Of a DNA stretch of 64,000 bases, positions 11,401-21,569 are shown piece by piece (within the stretch, counting starts at the first letter, position 1; every line of letters starts with the position of its first letter). The DNA comes from Anolis sagrei (Eukaryota > Chordata > Lepidosauria > Squamata > Anolidae): the NCBI RefSeq assembly GCF_037176765.1, contig NC_090025.1:169744822-169808821 (forward strand). Direction: 5' to 3'. A program made the position numbers and the translations under genes. The notes beneath the pieces are model-generated. The model had not been told where the DNA came from. It did not search any database and worked only from the letters and a program-made list of their open reading frames with translations.

Positions 11401-12380
11401 TTAATCTTGGCTACATCTACAAAAAGTTGCTTTTGTAAAAGCCGGGATGTTCAATTGAGTATGAGAAGAATGCGAAAGGATTTTGTTTATGAAAATTGGA
11501 AATGAAACAAATTATGGTGTTCTGTAACACATAGAAACTTCAAATGTCACATTTATTCATTATTGTTTCCTTCCCAATATGTGTATTGTAGCCCTTGGTA
11601 TCTTCTGGATGCCCTTGGTATCAAAATCCATGGCCACTTATTATATATAGCGGCATAAAATACAATGGTGTCCCCTTATATAAAATGCGAAAATATTTTT
11701 AATGAAAAAATATTTTCAAGTCATGGATCAGTGCAGAATCCATAGACGGCTTGCACTCGCAATAATGCAACAGAGAGAAGGAAGCAGGGAGTGCCATCCC
11801 CATTTCAGAAATATTCCACTTCTGAAATGAGATATTGAAATTTAAATTCAATCTGTAATACAAGATACATTTCTATCATAATTAGAAACTCATAAAAACA
11901 AAGCAGTTTAATCAGAAACACACAAAGCAATATTACGTAACCAAATTAGCACTTGTTGCTATGTCCAGCCAACACCTTGTCAGAATCATGTGTGAGTCAA
12001 GAGCTTATAACTCTGACTATTTGGATGATGGGGTGCCAAATTATGTTTATCCTCATTACCCACGCTTCCAGATACACTGCAGAGTGACAACAGTGTTATA
12101 AAATGTGCTTCTTTCTTCAGGACACCAACCCTTGTGACACGTATTGTCATATTGTTGATTGTATAACACTCAGAAGTGTTTCAGCTCATGGTATGACTAA
12201 GCTGCATTTACTGGCATGATCCCAAATCTGTATGAACAACAATCTTAAAAGATGAAAAAACTTTGATGCTTCCCAACTGTTTAGCATGTGGAAATGTCTG
12301 CACTGTTTGATATTTACAGGTTTCACTGCAAATATGTTTCACCCATTGGATTCAAGAAATCTTATCTTTTAGAGATGATT
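11401..12380. other. Unassigned; mariner-like remnant near 11590-11755
   Basis: AT-rich sequence without genes. The segment GCCCTTGGTATCTTCTGGAT resembles a degraded Tigger-type element. Confidence 0.35.
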
Positions 12381-12382
12381 CT

Positions 12383-12548
12383 GGCTCCATTTACACTGCC
12401 ACATAATGCAGTTTGAAATTGCATTATATGGTCATTATAGATGCATATAATGCAGTTCAATGAAGTGAAACTGAATTATGGCTAGCACTGACCATATAAC
12501 GCAGCTTCAAACTGTATTATATGGCAGCGTAGATTGGGGCCCCCATTT
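12383..12548. mobile_element. Palindromic MITE (ACTGCCATATAATGCAGTTT type)
   Basis: Arms ACACTGCCACATAATGCAGT and its near complement at 12485-12535 fold on each other. The family is common in lizards from memory. Confidence 0.6.
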
Positions 12549-12588
12549 AGCCCTTTACTTAGAAATAAATCCCACTGTGTTAAATGCT

Positions 12589-13327
12589 GTTGCACTCCAG
12601 GCCTGGAAACACCTATGACCACCACACCACTCAAGAGTCCAGGAATATAAGCTAACAGTTTACTGAAAAACACATAAAAAGAATATTAAAAAACAGGAAT
12701 AAGAAAGGAAGATATATAATCCAAAAAGGTTTAGCAACAGATGATAACCAAACAGTAATCTAAATGTCTCATAAAATTCCAGAGGTGACAAAGCCCAGGA
12801 ACAGCCAGAAATCACAGGAACAGCATAAGTCAAAAGGCTTGATTTGAACCAAGAACCAAAGAACTCGGGCTTAGCATCTCACTCTAATGCCATGTTGCCT
12901 GAACTGCCCTTAAGGTAAGCAACTTGTTGAATAGACACCCATGAAAGCATTACATCTTCTGTGAATTTTCTCTACAACTTTCCCATGTTCTCTCTCTGAA
13001 TGATGCAATCTTTTCAGCTCTCATTTTTAAACAAAGACTTTTGTTGATCTCCGTAGCTAGAGATGGTTTCTCCTGGGAACCCTCCTTATCGCTCAGTTCT
13101 TCACTCAATTCCTTATCAGCTGTTGCTACTTCTGGCTCCCTGACTGGCCTTGAAGCCCTGCAGTTTCTGAGCCAGTTTAATCACAGAAAGAACTATCATT
13201 TCCCAGACCTGAATTTCTCAGACTTAAGGGCCTATCACTTTGTGCCACAGAAAAGCTCACAGTCCTCTCTAAATCATCAGTTAAACCTCTGCCTCGTGTA
13301 CAGAGGAGGAATTGTTGCAGGCTACAG
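12589..13327 (-). mobile_element. Possible solo LTR (fossil)
   Basis: The stretch starts TGTTGCACTCC and could end CTACAGACA, with a 4-bp ATGC on both sides. Composition and length (739 bp) fit an LTR, but the short duplication gives weak support. It looks old and is not attached to any internal part. Confidence 0.35.
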
Positions 13328-13870
13328 ACAATGCCGTTGCTGTTGCCCATTTTTATGCCCATCTGGTCAATGCCAAGTTCTAGGCAGGTAGAAGTAGCCA
13401 AAGTTTTCTGCACAGGACTTCCCGTGAAGTGGGTATTTTTCCCTACCAGAATATGGCCAATAGGCTTAGATGCTGACATGGAAACCAATTGTGTTCTTAT
13501 TGTTTCAAAATGTACTCCAAAAAAAGACATTAAGTTAGCATAGGAAAATGCATCTCTGGGACCTAAAGCAGTCTGAGAGGCCAGAACACACCAGCATCCT
13601 CAGACCACAATTTTTCTGGTTCCAAAAGGACATAGCACCACTCAGGATATTTATCTTTGAAATAAGTCACACACACACATCTATTTTTAAGAAAGCAGAA
13701 GTGAACTTCCTATTATATCTGGTTTTGTTTTGGTTTTTGACAGTCGATGTGACCCTTGGCAGATTAAAAGTGCTGAAAACTGGTGCCCATCTATATGTAG
13801 AATTAATGCTGTTTGACACTACTTAATTGCCATGGCTAAGTGCTTTGGAATCCTGAGAGTCAGAGTTTTA
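13328..13870. other. Unassigned; MITE fragment near 13770-13865
   Basis: GAATTAATGCTGTTTGACAC near 13800 is one arm of the palindromic MITE. The rest was not recognised. Confidence 0.4.
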
Positions 13871-13877
13871 CACTCAA

Positions 13878-14352
13878 CTTATTTATTTATTTATTTGTCC
13901 TATTTATACCTCACCTTTCTCTATCCCAAGGGGGACTCAAGGCGGCTTACATATGGCAATTATTCAGTGCCTTAAACACATATAAACATGAAGCTTAAAA
14001 ACAATTGGAATAAAAAGTAGTGCACATAAAGCATTTAAAATTACATTAAATACGCCATCCAAAAGTCATAATCTAAGGCTGTTCCGTAGTCATTGCACAA
14101 ATTCCAATTATATTATATGAATGCACTGTTTCTCCAAAAACCTGACCCCACAGCCAGGTTTTTACCCTCCTTCTGAAGGCTAGAAGGGAGGGGGCTGATC
14201 TAATTTCACTGGGGAGGGAATTCCACAGCCGAGGGGCCACCACTGAGAAGCCTGTCTCTCGTCCCCACCAGTTGTGCTTGCGAAGAATGTGGGACCAAGA
14301 GCAGGGCTTCCTCAGAAGATCTTAATCTCATAGAAGGAGATATGTTCAGACA
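13878..14352 (-). mobile_element. L2 LINE 3' fragment
   Basis: TTTATTTATTTATTTGTCC followed by CAAGGGGGACTCAAGGCGGC is the reversed L2 tail; GGGAATTCCACAGCCGAGGG is its C-terminal coding text. Confidence 0.85.
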
Positions 14353-14614
14353 GGTAAACTTGATTTTACATTTCTGATATATGTGGAGAGGAAAACAATG
14401 ATGTTTAATTTTTATGCTATACACATACACACACATACAAACACATATATCTACCTACATTTGCACATACCGTATATGCATGTGTATATATGGTATATGC
14501 AAATGTAGGTAGCCATATGTGTGTATAAATGTGTATATATGTGTGTGTAGTATAAAATAAAACATCATTGTTGTCCTCTCCACATATATCTGGAATTTAA
14601 AGTCAGGTTTGATT
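14353..14614. repeat. Long imperfect palindrome
   Basis: The left arm contains ATATATGTGGAGAGGAAAAC and CCTACATTTGCACATACC; the right arm contains their near complements at about 14490-14600. The centre is near 14480, with AT/GT dinucleotide runs. The arms are about 125 bp. Confidence 0.75.
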
Positions 14615-14704
14615 ATATCAATCCAGGAATCAATTACGTCTTTTTAGTGTAGCTACAAGAGCTTTAACTGGACATGACAAGCAAAAGCTGCACTAAACTT
14701 AGTG

Positions 14705-14915
14705 AAGAACTGTGGTTCCTTTCACACTACATAATTATAGCACTCTGATTCCAGTTTAGCTGGGTTTGTAGTTTGCAGTCACTAGAGTGCTCTGTCTGAG
14801 TATTCTAAACATCCCTCCCTAAAACTGCAAATCCTAGGGTTCAACATGATGGAAAGTTGACTGTTTGAGTGGAATCATAATACTATAATGATGTAGTGCT
14901 AAAAGGGTATTTATT
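14705..14915. mobile_element. Palindromic MITE, diverged
   Basis: CACACTACATAATTATAGCA at the left and ATAATGATGTAGTG at the right form inverted ends around TTTGTAGTTT-type inner text. Confidence 0.55.
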
Positions 14916-15595
14916 GTGTTGATTGCATCTAGCAGGGCCAGAGGTTTTCCATCCATAGAAAAAGGCTGCATTCCTCTATGCACATTTAAGTCCCACTGTA
15001 CTCCATTGCATAAAGCGGGTTATTAAAACAAGGTAAAAGAACCCCAAATTCCATTTAAGTCAGCCAATATCACCACTTTCTGTAATATGATGCCTCTAAT
15101 GTACTATTCATGGCAACATAATAGCATAGATAAAAATCAGGAAGTGAGAGATAATTCATTCAGTGCCCTAAGGAGATTAACTGGTTTAGAGAGTCTTGAA
15201 TTGCATGATGGAAAAAAGGAGGGGGTACAAATGAACTTAAATAAATCTGTGGCTGTTAGTCTTGTCAGCACGTGTGTAGTAGTGGCGGTTGTAATCTCAA
15301 GCCTTTTTGTCATAGATAAATCCTACTCCAAATAGCTGCAATGAGACTACGAAATTTCTTTTGGTTGATCCTAACTCTTCCATAGACAGTGATATTGTAT
15401 ATAATATTGTAGAAATTTAATAAAAATGTTATTTAAACATGAGATGTCTCTCCTCCTCAATGCTGTAGACTAGAACTTCCAGAGAATGGGAAATGAGGCT
15501 TTTCTGGGTGGCCACTCTTGCTGTGGGATTCTGGTAATGGAAGTCCAAAAAAAGTAACTTTTTCAGAAGAAGGAACTGGCCAAACTGGTATAGTG
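14916..15595. other. Unassigned sequence
   Basis: An 82-codon frame at 15087-15335 ends in a hydrophobic stretch but matches nothing I know. No repeat was recognised. Confidence 0.4.
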
Positions 15596-15708
15596 TAAAC
15601 ATGGGTGAACTTTGGCCCTCCAGGTGTTTTGGACTTCAAGTCCCATAATTCGGAATTGTGGGAGTTGAAGTCCAAAACACCTGGAGGGCCAAAGTTTGCC
15701 CATGCCTA
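15596..15708. mobile_element. Palindromic hAT MITE (CAGGCATGGGC family)
   Basis: Two arms meet at 15655; outer ends TAAACATGGG and CCCATGCCTA. It is flanked by a perfect 8-bp duplication GTATAGTG. Confidence 0.88.
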
Positions 15709-15717
15709 GTATAGTGA

Positions 15718-15935
15718 TCTGAGCATTGAACTAGACTGTGGAGACCAGAGTCTGAATCTCTGTTCTGTTATGAAAGTCCTTGGGTGACCTTAGGCAAGCC
15801 ACACTCTCTGAGTCAAATAGGAAGGCAATGGCTAACTTCTTTTGACTACATCTTGTCAAGAAAGCCCTGTGATAGGGCTTTCTTAGGTTGGAAATAGCAT
15901 GATGCACAAGTCAACAACAACCTGGTCAAAATAGC
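15718..15935 (+). repeat. tRNA-derived SINE with BovB-like tail
   Basis: The text GGGTGACCTTAGGCAAGCCA and GGAAGGCAATGGCTAACTTC belongs to a squamate tRNA SINE. It ends in CAAGTCAACAACAAC, resembling the BovB 3' end seen at 41360-41395. Confidence 0.65.
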
Positions 15936-15951
15936 ACGGAGTATTCTTTGC

Positions 15952-16170
15952 CTAAGGGTGCATCACCACTGTAGAATTAATGTAGTTCAACATCACTTTA
16001 ACTGCGATGACTCAATGCTATGGAATCCTGGGAGTTGTAGTTTTACAAGGTCTTTAGTCTTTGCTTTCAAAGAGTGTTTCTCCAAATGACAGCTCCCAGG
16101 GTTCCACAGCAGTGAGCCACAGCAATTAAAGTAGCACCAAACTGCATTAATTATGTACTATAAATGCACC
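15952..16170. mobile_element. Palindromic MITE (AAGGGTGCATC ends)
   Basis: Ends AAGGGTGCATCACCACTGTA and its complement near 16165 bracket inner arms with GGAATCCTGGGAGTTGTAGT. This copy shows the family's full ends. Confidence 0.8.
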
Positions 16171-16560
16171 CTTTAAAAACGCAATGGAATTCATGAGGTT
16201 GCCATAAACCAAGAGACGACCTTAAGGCATAGAAACAAAGATTTGATCTACATATAGCTTTCCCAACATTTAATGTTGGAGATACACTCTTTTGACATAC
16301 ATCATTTTGTGACACAGTCATTCGGTTTTACTAGCAAATCAGAGGTTAAACCAACTCCTTATAAGAGACACGGACACATACATAAGTTGTGTTAATGAAA
16401 TGTATGGGGACACAACATATCTCATTAAAATCTTTATATTTTTAAAATATATGATTTGTTATTTATTTCACATAGACACAGAGGCTTCTCGTTACGTTTG
16501 AGCGACTCACCAACACACCATAGCCAACACCCTAATGTGTCACAAGACACACTTTGGAAA
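16171..16560. other. Unassigned AT-rich sequence
   Basis: No gene or repeat recognised. Confidence 0.4.
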
Positions 16561-16715
16561 GCTCTGCCGTAGAATTAATGCAATTTCACTCCACATTAAT
16601 GGCCACAAGTCCATGTTATGGAATCATGGAAGATGTAGTTTTCCAAGGTCTTTCGCCTTCTCTGCCAATGAGTGCTGGTACCTCACCAAACTGCATCTTC
16701 TAGGATGTACACTGC
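16561..16715. mobile_element. Palindromic MITE, decayed
   Basis: CCGTAGAATTAATGCAATTT and TTATGGAATCATGGAAG match the family at 15952; the right arm is worn. Confidence 0.6.
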
Positions 16716-17170
16716 ATTATTATACAATATTTCTTAAAGGGAGTGGAATAGTTAGAATTTTAAAAACCAGCACATGGTCAGAGGTTTGTAACTAGTCTTT
16801 ATGCGTTAGTTAGTCTTGTTTTAGTATAGATGTCTATCTCTGTGTTGGTGTGTTTTATTTGTTGTGTTCATATATTTGTGTATTGTCAGGTATGATTTCT
16901 TTTGTCCTAATTAAAAAGTAGATTAGTAGGGTGTTTTCTAAAAATGTATAACTTTATTATAGTTGTATTATGGTGTTTCTTTTCTAGCAATAAAAATTAA
17001 TAGCACCCCCCCCCCCCCCCACTAAAACACTGCACTAATTCTGCAACTTAGATGCACCCTGTGCCTTCCTTGCCTAAGGAACACCAGTGGAATGGATGGA
17101 GCAACCATAAATCAATGCTTTCTTGAAAGTATAGACACATATACACTCCCTGAACATCTCTTCTTCCTAT
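16716..17170. other. Unassigned; 15-base poly(C) run at 17006-17020
   Basis: No gene seen. The poly(C) run is the only clear feature. Confidence 0.45.
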
Positions 17171-17171
17171 T

Positions 17172-17359
17172 ACAGGCAGTCCCTGAGTTACAGACATCTG
17201 ACTTACAAGTGACTCATAGTAAAGAATGTGGGCAAACAACAGGAAGTGAGTGAAATCTACCTCTAGGAAGGGAAATTCACTCCTGAGTTATCATGAGGGA
17301 AAGGGGTCTCCGCTGAAGCTTTATCACCAAACCTGTTTCCACAACAACTCTAATTTTTC
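17172..17359 (+). mobile_element. Mariner-type fragment
   Basis: CAGGCAGTCCCTGAGTTACA followed by GACATCTGACTTACAA is like the end of a Tigger-group element. The other end is not visible before the SINE. Confidence 0.45.
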
Positions 17360-17640
17360 AAAGTCTTGTTGATTGAAAGGTCATAGGTTTGAATCCGGGG
17401 AGCTGTTAGTGCCAGCTTCTGCCAACGTACCAGTTCGACAACATGCAAATGTGAGTAGATCAATAGGTACAGCTCCGGTGGGAAGATAACAGCACACCAT
17501 GCAGTCATGCCGGCCACATGACCTGGAGGTGTCTATGAACAACGCCAGCTCTTCAGCTTAGAAATGGAGATGAGCACCACCCCCCAGAGTCGGACACAAC
17601 TAGACTTAGTGTCAGGGGAAAACCTTTACCTAACCTCATT
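17360..17640 (+). repeat. Sauria-type tRNA SINE
   Basis: GGTTTGAATCCGGGGAGC is the B-box region; the body (GGAGGTGTCTATGAACAACG) and tail (TAGTGTCAGGGGAAAACC) are complete at the 3' end, but the tRNA head is truncated. Confidence 0.85.
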
Positions 17641-17657
17641 AACTGTGTACATATATA

Positions 17658-18375
17658 CAGCAGAGTCTCGCTTATCCAACATAAAGGGGCCAGCAGAACG
17701 TTAGATAAGCAAAAATGTTGGATAATATGGAGGGATTAAGGAAAAGCCTGTTAAACGTCAAATTAGAATCATAGAATCATAGAGTTGGAAGAGGCCTCGT
17801 GGGCCATCCAGTCCAACCCCCTATCAAGAAGCAGGAAAATCGCATTCAAAGCACCATCCAACCTCTGTTTAAAAGCCTCCAAAGAAAGAGCCTTCACCAC
17901 ACTCCGGGGCAGAGAGTTCCACAGCTGAACAGCTCTCACAGCCAGGAAGTTCTTCCTCATGTTCCGATGGAATCTCCTTTCTTGTAGTTTGAAGCCATTG
18001 CTCCGAGTCCTAGTCTCCAGGGCAGCAGAAAACAAGCTTGCCCCCTCTCCCTATGATTTCCTCTCACATATTTATACATGGCCCTCATCATGTCTCCTCT
18101 CAGCCTTCCCTTCTGTAGGCTAAACATGCCCAGCTCTTTAAGCCGCTCCTCATAGGGCTTGTTCTCCAGACCTTTGATCATTTTAGTCATCCTCCTCTGT
18201 ACACATTCCAGCTTGTGATTTTACAAAATACGTTTTGATTTTACAAATTAAGCTCCAAAACATCATGTTTTACAACAAATCGGCAGTAAAAGACATTATT
18301 CCAGGTGGGAGGCAGACTGGGTTGGATAATACAGAACGTTGGATGCGCGAAGGTTGGATAAGCAAGACTCTACTG
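17658..18375 (+). mobile_element. Tigger/mariner-type transposon with nested CR1
   Basis: Ends CAGCAGAGTCTCGCTTATCC and GGATAAGCAAGACTCTACTG are inverted repeats; TA precedes the left end and TG follows the right, a decayed TA duplication. No transposase frame is seen. Confidence 0.8.
17765..18216 (-). mobile_element. CR1 LINE 3' fragment
   Basis: Minus-strand translation gives KNFLAVRAVQLWNSLPRSVV, the CR1 C-terminus. It splits the mariner-type element. Confidence 0.9.
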
Positions 18376-18397
18376 TGCTGAGAAATGAATATTATTG

Positions 18398-19458
18398 TAT
18401 TGTCGAAGGCTTCCATGGCCGGAATCACTGGGTTGTTGTAGGTTTTTTCGGGCTATATGGCCATGTTCTAGAGCAGTGGTTCTCAACCTTCCTAATGCCG
18501 CGACCCCTTAATACATTTCCTTATGTTGTGGTGACCCCCAACCATAACATTATTTTCATTGCTACTTCACAACTATAATTTTGCTCCCGTTATGAATCAT
18601 TTTGTTAATATCCGATATGCAGGACGTATTTTCATTCATTTGGCATAAATACTCACGCCCAAATTTGAATACTGGTGGGATTGAGGGGAGGATTGATTTC
18701 GTCATTTGGGAGTTGTAGTTGCTGGGATTTATAGTTGACTTACAATATCAAAAAGCATTCTGAACTCCACCAATGATGGAATTGAACCAACCTTGGGTCA
18801 CAGAGCTCCCATGACCAAAAGAAAATATTAGAAGTATTTGGTGGGCATTGACCTTGGGTTTTGGAGTTGTAGTTTACCCACATCCAGAGAACACCGATGC
18901 ATCTGGACCAAGCTTGGCATGAATACACAATATGCCCAAATGTGGACACTGGTGTGGTTTGGGGAAGATAGACCTTGACATTTGGAAGTTGTAGTGGCTG
19001 GGATTTATAGTTCACCTATAATCAAAGAGCATTCCGAACTCCACCAATGATAGAATTGAGCAAAACTTCCCCCACAGAACCCCCACGACCAACAGAAAAT
19101 ATTGTGTTTTCTAATTGTCTTTGGCAACCCCTCTGACAGCCTCTTGCAACCCCCCCGCCCCCCAGGTTGAGAAACACTGTTCTAGAGGCATTTTCTCCTG
19201 ACGTTTCGCCTGCATCTATGGCAGAGGTAGTGAGGTATGTTGGAACTAGATAAATGGGTTTATATATCTGTGTTTATATATGGGTTTGTATACCAGAAAA
19301 TGGGTTTATATATCTGTGAAGATCCACAGATATATAAACCCATTTTCCTAGTTCCAACAGACCTCACTACCTCTGAGGATGCTTGCCATAGATGCAGGCG
19401 AAACGTCAGGAGAGAATGCCTCTAGAACATGGCCATATAGTCCCATAAAACCTACAAC
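18398..19458 (-). mobile_element. Penelope-like inverted dimer split by a SPIN-like element
   Basis: The left arm (18398-18473) and the continuation at 19180-19458 are one element. The right arm holds two TATA-like blocks, then CTGAGGATGCTTGCCATAGA and GCAGGCGAAACGTCAGG, the hammerhead-like core. Confidence 0.8.
18474..19179 (+). mobile_element. SPIN-like hAT transposon, non-autonomous
   Basis: 706 bp between CAGTGGTTCTCAACC and GGTTGAGAAACACTG with a perfect 8-bp duplication TTCTAGAG in the Penelope-like arm. Confidence 0.92.
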
Positions 19459-19479
19459 AAATCGAAAAATATTGTGTTC

Positions 19480-19847
19480 AATGGCTCAACTTGGGAGACT
19501 GGCTGTATTTGAGATGGGAGCCTTCTGAGGCCACTCCTTCCTTTTCAGGAACGTCGAAAACTTGGGCGGAACCGTAACCCGACTCCCAAAAAAGGCTGCT
19601 CGGAGGAGGGGTCTGGAGCCTTGGCTCTCGGTGTGCGTGGCAGCCTCAGTCCCCTCCTCCCTCCTTCCTTCCCTGGGAAGGGCTGAGATGGAGAAGCCCG
19701 CCTGACCGACCGACCCCCTCTCTCGCCGCGTCCTCTTCCTCTCTCCCGCCGTTGAGCGCGCTCTTCCTCCGCCTATTCCATTCACGCTTTGCAGGGGGGT
19801 TCTTGTCCTGCGCTCTGCCAAGAGACCCTTGAGGCTGCCTGGCGAGC
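19480..19847 (+). promoter_or_regulatory. CKAP4: CKAP4 CpG-rich promoter and 5' UTR
   Basis: The base composition changes abruptly near 19480 from AT-rich repeat DNA to GC- and CpG-rich sequence that runs through exon 1 to about 20250. No TATA box is seen close to the start codon. This fits a CpG-island housekeeping promoter. The transcription start is not visible from sequence alone. A Penelope-like repeat ends about 30 bp upstream of the island, so the proximal promoter is short. Confidence 0.65.
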
Positions 19848-20201
19848 ATGTCTTCGGCCAAACAAAGGAGCAACAAAGGCGGCAGCCCCGCCGCGGCCCC
19901 GCCGGCGGAGAAAGGAGCCCACGATGACGTGGCAAGGAAGCCCCAGCACCAGGGTCACCCCAAAGGGGCCAAAGGGGCCGGAGCCTCCTCTTCCTCTTCT
20001 TCGACGGGGGGAGGCTCCTTCTGCAGCTTCGGGAGACTCTTCACCACCGTCCTGTCGCTGCTTTTCTTAGCCGGGGCGTCGCTCTCGGGCTTCTACCTCC
20101 ATCACCTCCTGGGAGAAGTCCACCAGGTCGGCCTCCGCCAAGAAGGCTTCGCTCGCGAGCGGGACGACCTGGCCCGAGACCTCCAGGCCGCCCTCCAAAA
20201 G
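19848..20201 (+). CDS. CKAP4: CKAP4 exon 1 (cytoskeleton-associated protein 4 / CLIMP-63), N-terminus
   Basis: This exon encodes residues 1-118 of CKAP4, a type II membrane protein of ER sheets that binds microtubules on the cytosolic side and spaces the lumen with a coiled coil; at the cell surface it is known as a receptor for DKK1 and antiproliferative factor. Residues 1-58 are a low-complexity cytosolic tail rich in Ala, Gly, Lys and Ser. Cys59, just before the membrane span, sits where the palmitoylated cysteine of the human protein (Cys100) lies. Residues about 64-88 are hydrophobic and form the signal anchor, followed by His-His-Leu-Leu and a Glu/Arg-rich coiled-coil start. The ATG has A at -3. 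The exon ends in AAG with donor GTGAGC, phase 0. The cytosolic tail is about 40 residues shorter than human. It joins the exon at 25814. Confidence 0.93.
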
Positions 20202-20267
20202 GTGAGCCAGCGGGAGGGAGGGAGGGAGGACACACCCACCCAAGGCACAGGCACACTCTCCTCTAGG

Positions 20268-20301
20268 GTTGAGTGAACGGCCAGGGCTCCAGGCTAGAGA
20301 C
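20268..20301. mobile_element. MITE remnant split by a SPIN-like element
   Basis: GAGTGAACGGCCAGGGCTCC continues after the SPIN-like copy at 21037-21086. A second copy of the same text is at 21435-21515. Confidence 0.5.
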
Positions 20302-21036
20302 CAGTGGTTCCCAACCTTTCTAATGCTGCGACCCCTTAATACAGTTCCTCATGTTTTGGTGATCCCCAACCATAATATTATTTTTGTTGCTACTTCACAA
20401 CTACAATTTTGCTACTGTTATTAATCATAATATAAATGTCTGATATGCAGGATGTATTTTCATTCACTGGACCAAATTTGGCACAAATATGTGATATGCC
20501 CCAATTTGAATACTGGTGGGGTTGGCAGGGGACTGATGTTGTCATTTAGGAGTTGTAGTTGCTGGATTTATAGTTTACCTACAATCAAAGAGCATTATGA
20601 ACTCCAACAATGGAATTGAACAAATCTTGCCACACAGAACTCCCGTGACCAACAGAAAATACTGGAAGGGTTTGATGGGCATTGACCTTGAGTTTTGGAG
20701 TTGTAGTTCACCTAGATCCAGAAAGCACTGTGGGCTCAAACAATGATGAATCTGGACCAAATTTGCCATGAATACTCAACATGCCCAATGTGAATGAACA
20801 CTGGTGGAGTTTGGGGAAAATAGACCTTGCATTTGAGAGTTTTAGTTGCTGGGATTTATAGTTCACCTACAATAAAAGATCATTCTGACCCCTACCAATG
20901 ATAGAACTGGGCCAAACTTCCCACATGGAACCCCTATAACCAACAGAAAATACATTTTTGGATGGCCTTTGGTGACCCCTCTGAAACCCCCTCGTGACCC
21001 CCCCAGGGGTCCCGACCCCCAGGTTGAGAACCACTG
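20302..21036 (+). mobile_element. SPIN-like hAT transposon, non-autonomous
   Basis: 735 bp, ends CAGTGGTTCCCAACC and GGTTGAGAACCACTG, duplication CTAGAGAC / CTATAGAC (one mismatch). It lies 100 bp inside CKAP4 intron 1. Confidence 0.9.
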
Positions 21037-21086
21037 CTATAGACCCAGGGGAGTTGCAGATTCATAAAGTCTTGAGCCTTCCCTGC

Positions 21087-21411
21087 AGCGTTTGTCAACC
21101 TGGGGGTCAGGACCCCTGGAGGAGGGGGTCGCGAGGAGGTGTCAGAGGGGTCGCCAAAGGCCATCAGAAAACACAGTATTTTCTGGGTTGTTGTAGGTTT
21201 TTTCGGGCAATATGGCCATGTTCTAGAAGCATTCTCTTCTGATGTTTTGTCTGCATCTATGGCAAACATCCTCAGAGGTTGTGAGGTCCACACAACCACT
21301 GAGGATGCTTGCATAGATGCAGGCGAAACGTCAGGAGAGAATGCTTCAAGAATATGGCCCCTCTGACACCCCCCCCCAGGGGTCCTGACCCCCAGATTGA
21401 GAAACGCTGCA
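21087..21411. mobile_element. Fold-back pair of SPIN-like right ends enclosing a Penelope-like dimer
   Basis: CAGCGTTTGTCAACCTGGGG at 21087 and its complement ending AAACGCTG at 21411 are both right ends, facing each other. Between them (21183-21357) is an inverted Penelope-like dimer starting GGGTTGTTGTAGG. No 8-bp duplication was found. Confidence 0.65.
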
Positions 21412-21565
21412 CTATATTATAGAATGGATGCCGTTTCAGATTGAGTGAACTGCCAGGGCTCCATGCTATCAAATCAGGGGAGTTGTAGATTCGTAAGGTC
21501 TTGAGCCTTCCCTGCCCAACAGCTAAACTACAATTTTCCATGAACCCCACAGCTTTGAGCAATGA
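21412..21565. mobile_element. MITE remnant, repeat of the 20268/21037 unit
   Basis: TGAACTGCCAGGGCTCCATG and GTCTTGAGCCTTCCCTGC repeat the flank of the 20302 element, so a small direct duplication brackets this cluster. Confidence 0.55.
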
Positions 21566-21569
21566 TCGG

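Noticed and set aside
12589-13327. Confident LTR call
   Set aside because: Only a 4-bp flank match and loose ends support it, so it is listed at low confidence and not as a finding.
15087-15335. 82-codon frame with a hydrophobic C-terminal segment
   Set aside because: No known match, no splice or promoter context, and short frames with such segments are common by chance.
19486-19935. 149-codon minus-strand frame overlapping the CKAP4 start
   Set aside because: It is GC-driven, lies antisense to the real promoter and exon, and resembles no known protein.
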